From Saccharomycopsis crataegensis (Eukaryota; Ascomycota; Saccharomycetes; Ascoideales; Saccharomycopsidaceae), in assembly GCF_037102585.1 (NCBI RefSeq), contig NW_027043829.1, positions 2,666,001-2,730,000 on the forward strand: a stretch of DNA of 64,000 nt, in the 5' to 3' direction. Shown piece after piece: positions 8,254 through 19,246 of this stretch; positions within the stretch are counted from its first letter, which is position 1, and each line of letters opens with the position of its first letter. Under the pieces are notes generated by a model. That model was given only the letters and a program-made list of their open reading frames with translations, did not search any database and was not told the origin of the DNA. The position numbers and the translations under genes are program-made.

Positions 8254-10947
8254 ATGATGGGAGAAAAGAAGAGAAAATACCGCAAAAGACAGTCGTTATC
8301 GTGCTCTAACTGCCGGGAGAGAAAGGTTAAGTGTGATCGGAACCACCCGTGCTCAGCTTGTACCAGAAAAGGCTGTCAAACCTCCTGCACATTTGACTCT
8401 TTGGCGGCCTCGTTGCCACCATTCAATAGATCAAATGAGATTTTGGCCAATGAAAATTACCAGACAATTCACAACGATGATTCCAGTCCCAAAAGTTCTG
8501 CCAGTGGCGTCAGTATGTACAGCAAATCCACGAACAGAACGTCATTATACGAACCTACCGGATCTGATCCCCAAATATTATCCGAAGTTTCGTCAGCGTA
8601 TTTTGGTAATAATCCTTATGCCTCAGATGAAGAAGTGATAAATTTCTACGATGGTTTGCCATGCTACCCTAATTCACATGGGAATGAACCCGTAAACTAT
8701 GGTCCGTTATCATGGGCATATCTTGAGATCAAGGATGTTGCGTTGAATTTGTTATCGGAGTATCTGAACTTGCACTACAAATCTGGGCCAGGAGGCTGTC
8801 CTAAAGCCGGCTACATGAACGAAAATGGCATTTGGCAAAGGCCAGGGATGAATGAAGATCTGAAGGTTTCCGAAAAGCCTAAAGTCTTCGATGTATTTGA
8901 ACGACCAGACATGACAGAAAAGACCCTTGGAGAAGAGTTAAGGGATTACTTTTCCAATCAGAAATTGATGGTGCTTGCCACTGACGTCTTTTTCCATACT
9001 TCCCTCCCAGTGACTGAAGTGATACATGAGAAGGTATTTAGGGGAGCAATTAAGCGAGTGTTTGGTGAACTTGAGATGCAGGAAAAACCGACACGACGTC
9101 TAAATATCAGCGATCGCACTGATCTATCTTATGTGGGCACACTTTTGATTATCGTACGGTTTGCATTTTTATTACTGTCTCCCAACTGTAAGTTTAAGAG
9201 AGAGAGGGAGCCCTGGAATGATCCCATTGCAGAGTATATTTTGACCCATCCTGTGAACTTGGATGGAATTGCTTTGGCTCAAAAATGTTTTCAAAAATTG
9301 ACTTGTTTCTCTGACCCGTCGCTCGAAATGCTTCAGTTTGCGATGTTTATCCAATTTTATCAGCAATTTGCCCCAGAGTTTGGGGAGTGTATATATGGTG
9401 GGAAGTTTAAAATCGGGACGGGGATGGCATTCCAAATGGCATATTCTCTTTCTTTGAACCGCGATCCTGACAATTGTTTATTCTCAATACCAGAGGAGGA
9501 AAAAAACGTTCGTCGAAAATTATGGTACACTTTATTGTGTTGCAATTTGATTCAATCTTATTTATATGGTCACCCACTCCATTATGATTCACTTTTTTAT
9601 GATACAAAAGCACCACAGAATAGTGATAAGGTGCACTGCGCTTCATTTTATGTCAGACTTGATTGGTTATTCACACCATTGAGATCAGTACTTCATCTGA
9701 TTTTGGATATATCGGGCAATACTAAAATGTCAGAACTTACCCGCGAACTTAGCGATTTTGAAATAGTGCTCGATAAATCTTTTGGCAGTTTGCAAGATAA
9801 TATTGATACCCATTCAACAGAATCATGTGATTCTACCGGGTCTATCAAGTTTTGGATGTCGCTTCGGATTTTCTTGTTGAGTGTTTACAATCATTTTAAA
9901 TTGCATTATGAAGCTAAGAAAAACACTGAGCTTCTGTTCTTTTATACAAGAAAAATCTTCCATATCGGCATTGTTGAGTTTTTGCCATACCTTTACCTTT
10001 TTTCTAGTGAAAAGAAAGTACTCGGTACTTTTTCAGAGTTCCTAGTTACTCCATTCCTTCTCCAACTTTGTCACGGGGTTTCGATCAGTATTTTCTCACT
10101 TCAAGTTCGTCTCAAGTTTGCAATCTTCAACTTGGGAAGCCGCGGGAAGGTGTTGAGTAAATCAGAAGTGGAGATTGTCCAAGCCCTTGAGGAACTCTCG
10201 TCCAACATTGAAAAGTGTGTGCGGGTGATTTTGAAATGTATGGGGAATCTTTGCATGAAGTATTATTATGCGTATGTGATAAGAAAAAGGGTTAAAGAGT
10301 ATTTTCATGTGTGCAATGGCAAAGAATTTTTTGAAATATACAGTCCTGGTGCAATCCAGCTCCGCAATCCTCCTTTTAATATATATCAGTTGCGGGAATT
10401 GAATACCATTGTGAAAACTGGACTTTCCAATGTCCATAAATTTTATTGTCAAGTGGAAGAAGAGCTAGGGGCTTTAAATGCCAAAAATTCCCAGCAGCCG
10501 GCATCAAGATCACATTACAATGATGTGAAAAATAATGACAATGGCCCGACATCATTTACCTCTTCAAGATCAATGACCCCCAAATCTTCGATGTTGCCAG
10601 GAATCGAGCTCTGTCCGGTTTTGAATCATAAAATATGTAATGAACTTCAGGGTCCTGAATTATCGATGGACAATCAATATGGTTGCAACAAACAAGCAGT
10701 GCAAGTTTTGGGACCAGAACAAATCAATGTGGGAGGAGTCCAGCAGCAGCAGCAGCAACAACGCCCAGCACAACCTGTTGGTACAGATTTGATGGTCTCG
10801 AATAATTTTGATTTGAATTTGGATAGTTTGCACGCGTTGCTTTATGATACTAACGATTTGGATGCCAATAATGCGTATATCGATGACCTCTGGAAGAAGC
10901 TGTCACTTTCGAGCCAAGAATTGGATTTGTTTAGTATTATTACGTGA
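8254..10947 (+). CDS. Zn2Cys6 binuclear-cluster transcription factor
   Basis: 897 residues. Residues 17-45 form the fungal zinc cluster, CSNCRERKVKCDRNHPC then SAC and C...C, preceded by a basic KKRKYRKR stretch that probably serves as nuclear signal and DNA contact. The middle (about 240-560) is the helical fungal-specific regulatory domain, with the typical RRKLWYTLLCCNLIQSYLYG motif. The C-terminal third has a Gln run (about 829-836) and an acidic/hydrophobic end (DLNLDSLHALLYDTNDLD), a plausible activation domain. Such proteins bind CGG-type half sites as dimers; the target pathway cannot be told from the sequence. It converges on RTT109, with about 320 bases between them. Confidence 0.9.
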   Translation: MMGEKKRKYRKRQSLSCSNCRERKVKCDRNHPCSACTRKGCQTSCTFDSLAASLPPFNRSNEILANENYQTIHNDDSSPKSSASGVSMYSKSTNRTSLYEPTGSDPQILSEVSSAYFGNNPYASDEEVINFYDGLPCYPNSHGNEPVNYGPLSWAYLEIKDVALNLLSEYLNLHYKSGPGGCPKAGYMNENGIWQRPGMNEDLKVSEKPKVFDVFERPDMTEKTLGEELRDYFSNQKLMVLATDVFFHTSLPVTEVIHEKVFRGAIKRVFGELEMQEKPTRRLNISDRTDLSYVGTLLIIVRFAFLLLSPNCKFKREREPWNDPIAEYILTHPVNLDGIALAQKCFQKLTCFSDPSLEMLQFAMFIQFYQQFAPEFGECIYGGKFKIGTGMAFQMAYSLSLNRDPDNCLFSIPEEEKNVRRKLWYTLLCCNLIQSYLYGHPLHYDSLFYDTKAPQNSDKVHCASFYVRLDWLFTPLRSVLHLILDISGNTKMSELTRELSDFEIVLDKSFGSLQDNIDTHSTESCDSTGSIKFWMSLRIFLLSVYNHFKLHYEAKKNTELLFFYTRKIFHIGIVEFLPYLYLFSSEKKVLGTFSEFLVTPFLLQLCHGVSISIFSLQVRLKFAIFNLGSRGKVLSKSEVEIVQALEELSSNIEKCVRVILKCMGNLCMKYYYAYVIRKRVKEYFHVCNGKEFFEIYSPGAIQLRNPPFNIYQLRELNTIVKTGLSNVHKFYCQVEEELGALNAKNSQQPASRSHYNDVKNNDNGPTSFTSSRSMTPKSSMLPGIELCPVLNHKICNELQGPELSMDNQYGCNKQAVQVLGPEQINVGGVQQQQQQQRPAQPVGTDLMVSNNFDLNLDSLHALLYDTNDLDANNAYIDDLWKKLSLSSQELDLFSIIT

Positions 10948-11265
10948 ACTTAAGTTTTATGATGGTGTATATATTGTAACTATGGCGGATGATTGTATTT
11001 ATAGTTTATATTGTATTTATGGTTTACCTTGTACTTACTGTTTAATTTTAATGGGTCATATTTGTTGTCGTCTTAGAGTGCACTATGGGAGCTACTAGGT
11101 ATCAATATATTGTATATTACTCTGTATAATTGGTGTATTGTTTTATCAAGCCACCACTTAGTAGGTATATTTTCTTAATTCTCAATTCTTGTTGGTTCTC
11201 TGTATTGCTTGTCTATCAATTTATAGTAAGAAAATATATAAAAATTAATTTTCCAATATTATTAC
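10948..11265. other. Convergent intergenic region
   Basis: AT-rich space between the 3' ends of the Zn2Cys6 gene (+) and RTT109 (-). It holds T-rich and TATA-like words suited to polyadenylation on both strands. No gene seen. Confidence 0.6.
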
Positions 11266-12879
11266 TCATTGTTGAACAGAGGTCAATATTACTCTTTTCT
11301 TTCCCTTTTTCATAGTGGAAAGTTGTTGCACCGGCGAAACTTCAATACTTTTTTTATCACTTTGTACTCTTTCCGAATACTCCATTTTCCCACACATTTT
11401 CTTAAATCCTTTTTGTAAATTTTTATTATTCTGAGCGTATTGGTACCGGCAGCTCTTAGCTAACAAATAATCAAGATTCTTGAAAGATTCCCTGGCAGAT
11501 TCTGACAGATCGTACTCTTCGCTAGTGATGAGATCTTTCAAATACTTGAGGCGTTTGTTGGTCAAGATGATCATATCGTCAGTGAAATTGTTGATTTTTA
11601 TCCCCAGAGTGGCAAATTCGCTGATTTTGAGTTTTAAAACTGTGATTCCTTGGGGATATTTGTTGTTGTTTAAAGTGGCCTGGTAGTCTTTGTCAATCGG
11701 AGGTTCATTGACGCCTGTACTCTTCTGAGGATATTTATTAGTTGAATGATCACCATTCACAATCACAGTTCCTAGATCATTGAAAACATCATTGGCATTC
11801 AAATTTGCAATATCTTGATATTCATTCTGCCTTGGCTGGAAAGTTTCCTGGCCACTTGAAAGTCCTTTGATATGGATGATTCCGACAATATTAGATAACC
11901 TAAACTCTTGTCGCACTGCCAACTCACTCCAAAACTGTCCCGTAGATACTTTTTTGATACGATTTTCTGTCACTAGATGTTCAAGAAATCGTCCCTTAGG
12001 ATCATCAGGGAAAAGTGGGATCTGGAACACTGCTAACTGTGATTTGTCTCCTTGATCATCGTAAATCCCTCCAAGACCCCATACTTTCTTCCCCGGAGTA
12101 TTGTATTTGTGAATGAACCGATCAATGGCCATTTTATCTTCTCCGGGAATCGTCAAGGTACTGTGGATCAATTTGGAAAATACAGTATTATCAACCACCA
12201 ACTTATTAAGAAGATAAAGCCACCAACTAAGCAAATCACGATCCGAAAGTACGTGCTTGTTGAGGTTACGGTAAGAGTAGGGGAATAAGTACTGTTTCTC
12301 AGCCCTGGTGAATAATGAGATTTCTACCACCACGGGTTTCCCAATCAAGTGGGTATTACTGGCTAAGGAACACACTGTGATGTCTTTTTCTGGTAGATCG
12401 TACAGTTTAGTGTGGTGATCATAATGAGCCGCAAGGTCTCTTAACCGTTTGCGCACTGTTGGTTGAGGATCCAGGTCATCAATGAGGCTAGGATCAAGAA
12501 AATGATCAGTATAATGAGTGACATTAATTCCTATCAAGTGTCGCAATACTTCTTGGGACACCAAGGTGAACTTTATCTTGGTGGTATTTAACCCAGTGGA
12601 GTCCACTTTGGAAATGTATAAGAGCTTGGTTATGGGCTGAGGGTTATCAAAATTATTGGCTTGGTTTAGGATAATGTACACATACACTTCCATCCCAAAT
12701 ATCATGACATTATCCTGGACAAGGTTGATCCAATGGAGGGATTTGATGGTCAAAGTATTCTTTGACGCGTTGTCTTTCAAGATATTGGGAGCTTTTCTGG
12801 GGAATGACTGAAGATGGAGCACTTTGAAAGTCTCATCTTTGGGGAGCACCGAGGAGAGTCTTTCATTCAATGAGGGCAT
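11266..12879 (-). CDS. RTT109: Histone H3-K56 acetyltransferase Rtt109
   Basis: 537 residues. Diagnostic blocks of fungal Rtt109 are all present: LNERLSSVLP at the N terminus, GMEVYVYIIL, LLYISKVDSTG, SLFTRAEKQYLFPYS, LSWWLYLLNKLV, TIPGEDK, the IPLFPDDPKGRFLEHLV block around the conserved acidic pair, and STGQFWSELAVRQEFRLS. Family role: with the chaperones Asf1 and Vps75 it acetylates newly made histone H3 (K56, also N-tail lysines), needed for replication-coupled nucleosome assembly and genome stability. The C-terminal part is longer than in S. cerevisiae and ends in a Lys-rich tail. The gene is divergent from YKU80, sharing a 355-base upstream region. Both act in genome maintenance, but co-regulation is only a guess. 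Confidence 0.97.
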   Translation of the reverse strand: MPSLNERLSSVLPKDETFKVLHLQSFPRKAPNILKDNASKNTLTIKSLHWINLVQDNVMIFGMEVYVYIILNQANNFDNPQPITKLLYISKVDSTGLNTTKIKFTLVSQEVLRHLIGINVTHYTDHFLDPSLIDDLDPQPTVRKRLRDLAAHYDHHTKLYDLPEKDITVCSLASNTHLIGKPVVVEISLFTRAEKQYLFPYSYRNLNKHVLSDRDLLSWWLYLLNKLVVDNTVFSKLIHSTLTIPGEDKMAIDRFIHKYNTPGKKVWGLGGIYDDQGDKSQLAVFQIPLFPDDPKGRFLEHLVTENRIKKVSTGQFWSELAVRQEFRLSNIVGIIHIKGLSSGQETFQPRQNEYQDIANLNANDVFNDLGTVIVNGDHSTNKYPQKSTGVNEPPIDKDYQATLNNNKYPQGITVLKLKISEFATLGIKINNFTDDMIILTNKRLKYLKDLITSEEYDLSESARESFKNLDYLLAKSCRYQYAQNNKNLQKGFKKMCGKMEYSERVQSDKKSIEVSPVQQLSTMKKGKKRVILTSVQQ

Positions 12880-13234
12880 TGTATTATAATATATCTATAG
12901 CCTGGTGGGATTTCTATGGATGAAATTGAGTGTTTCAATTAGCATGGTGATTTTCAATAAAGAGTATAAATTAATTATCCCAAAATTTCCACCCACCCGC
13001 GTCCGGAATTGGGGATTGGAAGACACAACACAATTAATAGATATTTTGGTTATATGGCGATAGTAGGAAATACCTAAAATATAAATCATTGAACCAAACA
13101 ATTCTCTGTTCTATTTATTTCTTTCTGGCAGGTTTTTGGAGGGAAATAAATCGCTTGCTGAGATCCGAGGGTCTTCCAATTCCGGTGGAGGGGCGGTAGC
13201 GCTTTGGAATTTTGGCAGAGAAATTTCTGGCGCG
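12880..13234. other. Divergent promoter region RTT109/YKU80
   Basis: 355 bases between the two start codons. It has TATA-like AT-rich parts at 12,885-12,990 and 13,075-13,120 and GC-richer words near 12,990-13,015 and 13,160-13,230. No further gene seen. Confidence 0.6.
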
Positions 13235-15534
13235 ATGAGCAGCGACAACATCAGTATCAGAAACAACAAATCAAAGGCAATGAGTGGGAAACAAGTAGGT
13301 AATAAGTAGTATTTAGTGGTTTTGTCTCTTATTATTCAATTACTAACCTTAATGGTGTTCAGATAACCCTGTATATCATCGATTTGGCCCCTTCCATGGG
13401 CCATCAGATGCCCTCGACACAAGAATTCCCAGGAATGACGGGTCTCGAAGTGGCATTGGAGTCGGTTCAGAACCAGTTCATCAGCAAATTACTCAAAGGT
13501 AGGAAGACTGACTATGTCCAGGCCTACTGCTCATGTTTTGACCCAGCGTCCAACGACACCATTGACGAAGTGGAAGAACTTGATGGTTCTTCACCACTTC
13601 AAGGAACCGCGAAAATCGTTGAATTAAGATCACCGCCCAAATCCAGCGACTTGCGTCGATTAGCAAAACTTCGTGCGGAGCTGGTAAGTGATCATAAAGT
13701 CAAAGGTCGATTATGGATCGGAATCTTGAAGAGTTTGAATGATATCCAGCAATTTGTGGGTAAGAAGAAGTTCCCGGGGAAAAGTGTGGTGGTATTCACC
13801 GACTTGAATGATTTCAGAGATGCCACAATGTTTGATTTGTCCATTGAAATGTTTGCTAAATTCCAAGCGAGTATTGCTGATACATTGGAGAAAAAGCAAA
13901 TCTTCCTTCATGTCTGCGATGTCGGCCATGAAGATTCCGAAACCAGACAAACCCTTATCGAAGGCTGGCAATCATTTGCCGAGGAGTCTCCGGAATTTGT
14001 CAAGTTTTATTCTCCAAAACAGCTTTTCCAATCCCTCTCGACTCCTGTGCCGAAGACGGTGCTGCCGATCCGCACGTTTGCTGGGCAGCTAAGGTTCTTC
14101 AATGACCCAATCGCTGTGCTCCAACGGTCGCGAGGTGAAGGAAAAGAAGACGATGATGATGGTGATGAGAATTTATCCTCCGATTCCACCGAGATGGCAT
14201 TGGAAGTGGAAGGGTTCCCGTGTATTAAGAACGACAGCCCCATTGCAAAAGCCAAATTAGCAAAAACGGTACTAGACGAGGATAATATCTCATCTGACCA
14301 ATTCTCTAAGTATAAAATTAAACGCTTCACGGAATACTTTCTTTTTGAAAAACGAGGAGCCGAAGATATCGCGAAAATCAAGGCGGAGAAAAAGCGGCGA
14401 AAACAATTAGAAAAACTGGACAGTCAACCGGAACCTATCGAAGTGGATGACGAGTATGATCTTGATTTATATGAGAAAAAAGCTGTTGATGCTAATGATT
14501 TGCAAAACTCTTATAGGTACATGACGAGTTTTGTTCCAGTTTCCTCAAGGTTGGAAAAAATCAGGCAATATCAAACCGCACCGGGACTTGATTTTATGGG
14601 GATTGTCGATGTTAAATCGTTGCCCCGGTGGTACCTTACCACGGAATCAGTGTTCCTTTTCCCTAAAGCAGGCTCCACTTTAAGAAATCGGGTTGGATTC
14701 GCAACTGTTGTCAAGTCATTAATGACTTTGGGCTCAGTGATCATTGCCAGGTTTGTGAAAAAGATGGACCAGCCAGTACAAATTGTGGCTTTAATCCCTG
14801 TTGTTATTGATGATGATCAGAACCTCAAACGTCAAGCCGATGATGAATTGAAAGATTATGTGGAAAGCAAAAAATACGGGTTTGTGTCCAGTAGGTTACC
14901 AACCAAAGAAGATGAGCGAGGCTCGTCTTTTCCCCCATTGGACTTTTTGAAAACCAAGACTGGCGAAGAAATCAAAGAACATGATAAGTTGTTACCAACC
15001 AAAGAAATGAAGGATTTGATGTGTGATTATATTGAGGCAATGGATCTTGATAACCCAAAGGATATTAAAGGGTTCAATGATGTCAACTTCTCTTTTAAAC
15101 CGGCAGATGCTCGCCGCCAGCAGGTTAGAGATGCTCCAATGACGGTTGATGAAAAGCTCGTGCAACCGAGACCAGCATTACATGTTAGTAATCTTGTGGT
15201 GAGCCACATCATCAAACAGGCTGCTAAAGAAGGAATAAGTACCGCGGAGTATATGAAAGCTCATCAAGATGATTACTTTGATCGAAAGAAGTTAAGTGCC
15301 ACGGAACAGCGATTTTTGGATGTTGTGTTTCAAAATACTGGAGAAAGCAAAAATTATGGGGATACTCCGACTTGGGAGAAACTTGTGAAGTTGTTTGGTG
15401 TAAAGTATGTTGGAAAGCCGGTTGTCGAGAATCTGGATGATGAAATTGAAGAGATCGATGAGGATGAATATAATGATTTTAAAGAGAATTTCAATGAAGA
15501 TGAGAGTTTGGAGTCTTTATTAGGAATTTCATGA
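13235..15534 (+). CDS. YKU80: Ku80 subunit of the DNA end-binding Ku complex
   Basis: Two exons: 13,235-13,294 and 13,363-15,534. The 68-base intron starts GTAGGT (a weak donor), has a perfect TACTAAC at 13,341-13,347 and ends TTCAG. Exon 2 opens with ITLYIIDLAPSMG, the von Willebrand A strand that starts Ku proteins, so the first exon supplies only the N terminus. Two in-frame ATGs exist, 13,235 and 13,280; the second (MSGKQ) gives an N terminus of the length usual in yeast. The Ku core beta-barrel is seen around residues 400-520 of the exon 2 product (SVIIARFVKKMDQPVQIVAL). An acidic C terminus follows. Ku70/Ku80 binds DNA ends in non-homologous end joining and protects telomeres. Confidence 0.95.
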
Positions 15535-15772
15535 TATATGAGGTGTATATCTATATAATCATTAATATAGCTATAATTTCCGTCAATATTTATCTACTTA
15601 ATCTGTCAATTTTAACAGTTATTTATCAAGGCATTCAATGTGATGTTGAGAAATTGCTAACCGCCCTCATATAAAAAGGAATTTTTTTTTTTTTTTTTTC
15701 TCTGAAATTTGATCTGAAAGATAAGAATAATAAAAGAGAAGTAAAAAATAATAACTATTTACTCGTCAAAAA

Positions 15773-17296
15773 ATGACAATGGAACAGGCAGTGGAGCTTA
15801 AGAACCAGGGGAATTCTGCCCTTAAGAACAATAACTTCGACAAGGCCATTGGACTATATACCCAAGCGATCGAGCTTGATCCAACCCAAGCGGTGTTCTA
15901 CTCCAATAGGGCCCAGGCGTACATCAAGACCGAAGCGTTTGGATTGGCAGTAGAAGATGGTACTAAATCTATTGAAGCCGATCCTAATTATACCAAGGGG
16001 TACTATAGAAGAGCAGTAGCCAATGCTGCGATCCTCAAGTACAAAGAAGCTATCAAGGATTTGAAAGTGGTGCTTGTGAAAGCCCCAGGAGACAAAGTCG
16101 CTAAACAATACCACAACGAATTTGTGAAGATTTTGAAGCAAAAAAAGTTCGAAGATGCCATTAGAGGAGAGGATACTCCTAGTGCGATGAGTCAAGTGGA
16201 TTTCAACAATCCTATTGTGGGGAAGAATCCGTTCAAGCAGAATCAATTGGATATCACGGTGACAGGAACCGACGGCAAGACCAACGAGCAGCATATTGAA
16301 GTTAATGGGATAACTAAGGACTTCATCGATGAGATGATTGATATTTTCAAGCGTGGAGAGAAGTTGCCAAAAAAGTATGCTTATGCGTTGATTATCGCTT
16401 GTAATAATTTGTTGAAGCAAGAACCATCGATGGTGAACATCTCATTACCAAACATGAAGAAGAACGGCAAGAACGAAGTAGTGTTGGAAGGGGTGGACAC
16501 GTTGACGGTATGTGGGGACACTCATGGGCAATTCTATGATTTGCTCAATATCTTTGAAACTTATGGTTGGGTAAATGACCGCCACGCTTACTTGTTCAAT
16601 GGGGATTTTGTTGATAGAGGCAGTTGGTCGACAGAAGTTGCGTTCTTATTGTACGCTTTGAAACTCCGTTATCCACACCGACTCTTTCTTAATAGAGGAA
16701 ACCACGAAACTAATGATATGAACAAGGTGTACGGGTTCGAAGGGGAATGTAAGGCTAAATACAGTGAGACGTTGTACTTGATGTTCAGTGAGAGTTTCGG
16801 TTCTTTGCCGTTGGCAACATTAATTGGGAACGATTACCTTGTGATGCACGGCGGGCTCTTCTCTGACGATAATATCACTTTGGACGATATCAGAAAGATT
16901 AACCGGTTCAAGGCTACCCAGCCTCCAAAAGAAGGGATCGAAATGGAGTTGCTATGGACCGATCCTCAGCCAATGCCAGGACGTACGCCAAATCGTAGAG
17001 GTATTGGTATTCAGTTTGGTCCAGATGTTACTGAGAAGTTCTGTGTCAGTAATGACTTATCAGGGATTATCAGATCTCATGAGGTGAGAATGGAAGGTTA
17101 CGAAAAGGAACATAATGATAAATTGATCACCGTATTTAGTGCTCCTAACTACTGTGATAGTCAGGGAAATAAGGGGGCGATCATCAACTTTACCGTGAAG
17201 AATAATGGTGAGTTCAATTTGGATTGCGAGCAATTCGAAGCAGTGCCACATCCTGACATCAAACCAATGGCCTATACTACAAATTTCGGCTTGTAG
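15773..17296 (+). CDS. PPT1: Ser/Thr protein phosphatase with TPR domain (PP5 family)
   Basis: 507 residues, the typical Ppt1/PP5 length. Residues about 5-125 hold three tetratricopeptide repeats (KNQGNSALKNNNFDKAIGLY and following), the docking site for the Hsp90 C terminus. The PPP catalytic domain follows with the metal-site motifs GDTHGQ, GDFVDRG and GNHET, then the conserved HGG and SAPNYCD blocks. The family dephosphorylates Hsp90 and its client complexes. A second in-frame ATG lies two codons after the first; 15,773 is preferred because of its AAAA context. A long T run (about 15,678-15,700) in the upstream region fits a yeast poly(dT) promoter element. Confidence 0.97.
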   Translation: MTMEQAVELKNQGNSALKNNNFDKAIGLYTQAIELDPTQAVFYSNRAQAYIKTEAFGLAVEDGTKSIEADPNYTKGYYRRAVANAAILKYKEAIKDLKVVLVKAPGDKVAKQYHNEFVKILKQKKFEDAIRGEDTPSAMSQVDFNNPIVGKNPFKQNQLDITVTGTDGKTNEQHIEVNGITKDFIDEMIDIFKRGEKLPKKYAYALIIACNNLLKQEPSMVNISLPNMKKNGKNEVVLEGVDTLTVCGDTHGQFYDLLNIFETYGWVNDRHAYLFNGDFVDRGSWSTEVAFLLYALKLRYPHRLFLNRGNHETNDMNKVYGFEGECKAKYSETLYLMFSESFGSLPLATLIGNDYLVMHGGLFSDDNITLDDIRKINRFKATQPPKEGIEMELLWTDPQPMPGRTPNRRGIGIQFGPDVTEKFCVSNDLSGIIRSHEVRMEGYEKEHNDKLITVFSAPNYCDSQGNKGAIINFTVKNNGEFNLDCEQFEAVPHPDIKPMAYTTNFGL

Positions 17297-17622
17297 ATGG
17301 CCATATATACGTACATGTATATATATATTGAAATAAAATAGTTAATATCTAATTCATTATGAGAAGTATACAAAATTAATACCATCGTACATTATATAAT
17401 ACAGGGTGAAATCATCAATTAATAAAATCAAAGAATCGAAGAATTTTCTGAAAAAAAAAAAGCAGTGAGGATTGGCGAGTTTTTGATTCGAATTATCAGT
17501 ATTGTTGAGCTAACTAAGATGTTTCCAAGACGTATTAATTATTTAACCTCCTTCTTCAATTTTCCTCAATTTCCGTACCCGTGTTGTAGCAAGATATTTT
17601 TTTTTTCTCTTGCCAATTTGTT
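17297..17622. other. Convergent intergenic region
   Basis: Space between the 3' ends of PPT1 (+) and SWC4 (-), with TATATA and A-run words for 3'-end formation. No gene seen. Confidence 0.6.
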
Positions 17623-18975
17623 TCACTGGGAGTTCCATACCAAATTCTGTTCAGTCTCTATGCTGTCAATTTGCTTCTTTGTTTCTAACAAAGTGGTGAT
17701 GGCATCAGTCAATATATCAAATCTTTCAACAATTTTCTTACTAATCATCGCCGGTCTGTTTGGAATTCCCAACTCATTCAACGTCGAATTGACCTTTGTT
17801 TGTACAGATGGCTTATACGAGGCAATCTTTGATGAGCGTAAATGAACTCCTGGTTGGAGTCTTTCAGCATGATATGAAAGACCATAGGCTGCTTCTTCTT
17901 GAGCAGTAAGTTTTTTCGACAAGAGTTGGGCCACTGGGTTTTCCGGCTGTGGTGTCGTTTGTTGAGGAGAAATAATTTCTGGTTGTTGTTGTGATTGCTG
18001 TGGTTGTTGCTGTTGCTGTTTCTTGTTTAATTTCTTGGAATCTGTAGCCATTCCGGCAGAGCTGGTGACAGCAGTGTCTTGTTCTTGTTTGCGCTTCTTC
18101 GATTTATCAGTAAACATCAACGAGTTATATAGTTGGGCAAGCCCTTGTGAATTAGAGTACTGGCTGATATTTGCCGTACTGGCAGGAGAATCCAATAAAT
18201 GTAGAAGTGCCGCCCTTTCTGCCAACATCTTTTGGGCCGCTTGTTCGAACCTTCTAGCTTCGATCACCAACAGCTCTTCTTCAGCGATTTCTGCAGGGCT
18301 TCTTCCCAAAAGTCGTTCAAGATACTTCTTTCTATCGATTTCTTTGGATTTATCAAAATTCAACGCGTCGATAAGTTTGGTTTTATTTTCATCGAGGATC
18401 CCGGCCTCTTTGAGGATCTTGTTTTCATCAATGAGAATTTTCTGGCATACTGAATAAAACCTCTGCTTTAGATCTTCCAAAGATCTTGCCGGGCCCTGAT
18501 AATTATAACGATCATTGATGATGATCCATCGCAAATCGTATAATTTGCACATCTTGAATAAATACTTTGTCTCTTCACACGTCCAGTCATTTTCCTCGTC
18601 ATTTTCTTTGATTAGTCGCTCGTAAGTCACATCGTCAGGGTCTGGTAACTTCAACTTCTGATTATACTGTTCAAATTGGTACTTTTCTGGGGATGGACCG
18701 ATTCCTTTCATCCAATGTGATAATTGCAATCCATCGTCTCGAGAATTGTTTTTAAACTTCACCCATCTCCAAGCAGCTGCTTTACTATTGGTATCGAGCC
18801 GTTTCCTGAACTTGGATGTTGGTTTTAAGTGTAACGCTGGAGTGTTTTCCCCTAGTAACTGATATAACTCTCTGTTGATTCCCAGAAGTTGTTTCTTTGG
18901 TTCAATCTTCTTCTTCTTCTTTGGCGGTTCACTTCTCTGGACATTGAAAACGTCTAATATATCATGTGATGACAT
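17623..18975 (-). CDS. SWC4: Swc4/Eaf2, subunit of SWR1 and NuA4
   Basis: 450 residues. N terminus SSHDILDVFNVQ and a Lys-rich patch, then the DMAP1/Swc4 region with AAWRWVKFKNNSRDDGLQLSHW written in two conserved blocks. A SANT/Myb-like domain follows (WTCEETKYLFKMCKLYDLRW, about residues 151-200). The centre carries helical segments (EEELLVIEARRFEQAAQKML), a Gln-rich linker (about 320-345), and a C-terminal helix. In yeast this protein is shared by the SWR1 complex (H2A.Z exchange) and the NuA4 histone acetyltransferase. The gene is divergent from BUD6. Confidence 0.95.
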   Translation of the reverse strand: MSSHDILDVFNVQRSEPPKKKKKIEPKKQLLGINRELYQLLGENTPALHLKPTSKFRKRLDTNSKAAAWRWVKFKNNSRDDGLQLSHWMKGIGPSPEKYQFEQYNQKLKLPDPDDVTYERLIKENDEENDWTCEETKYLFKMCKLYDLRWIIINDRYNYQGPARSLEDLKQRFYSVCQKILIDENKILKEAGILDENKTKLIDALNFDKSKEIDRKKYLERLLGRSPAEIAEEELLVIEARRFEQAAQKMLAERAALLHLLDSPASTANISQYSNSQGLAQLYNSLMFTDKSKKRKQEQDTAVTSSAGMATDSKKLNKKQQQQQPQQSQQQPEIISPQQTTPQPENPVAQLLSKKLTAQEEAAYGLSYHAERLQPGVHLRSSKIASYKPSVQTKVNSTLNELGIPNRPAMISKKIVERFDILTDAITTLLETKKQIDSIETEQNLVWNSQ

Positions 18976-19246
18976 TCTTCTCTAATTAATGTCATTCAAT
19001 ATCAATTGTTGGTCATCGATGGCGACTTATCAATGGAAATTAAGTCAATCAATTATTTTTGTTTTTTTTTTTTGTTTTTTTTTTTGCCTGTGGTTTCCGG
19101 TACGGAAAGGGAGGGAGAGTTCATAGAATCACCTCCCCGGAATAGGGACCCAAAAGCTTTTTTCTGCCGCCGCCGTCAAATTCAGCCAATTTTCTTCTTC
19201 CCTCGACACCAATAAGATCAAAGCGATAAGAACCGATTATCCAACA

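Noticed and set aside
13232-13240. GCGATGAG (PAC-like) word at the YKU80 start
   Set aside because: It overlaps the ATG itself, so it is not a credible upstream site.
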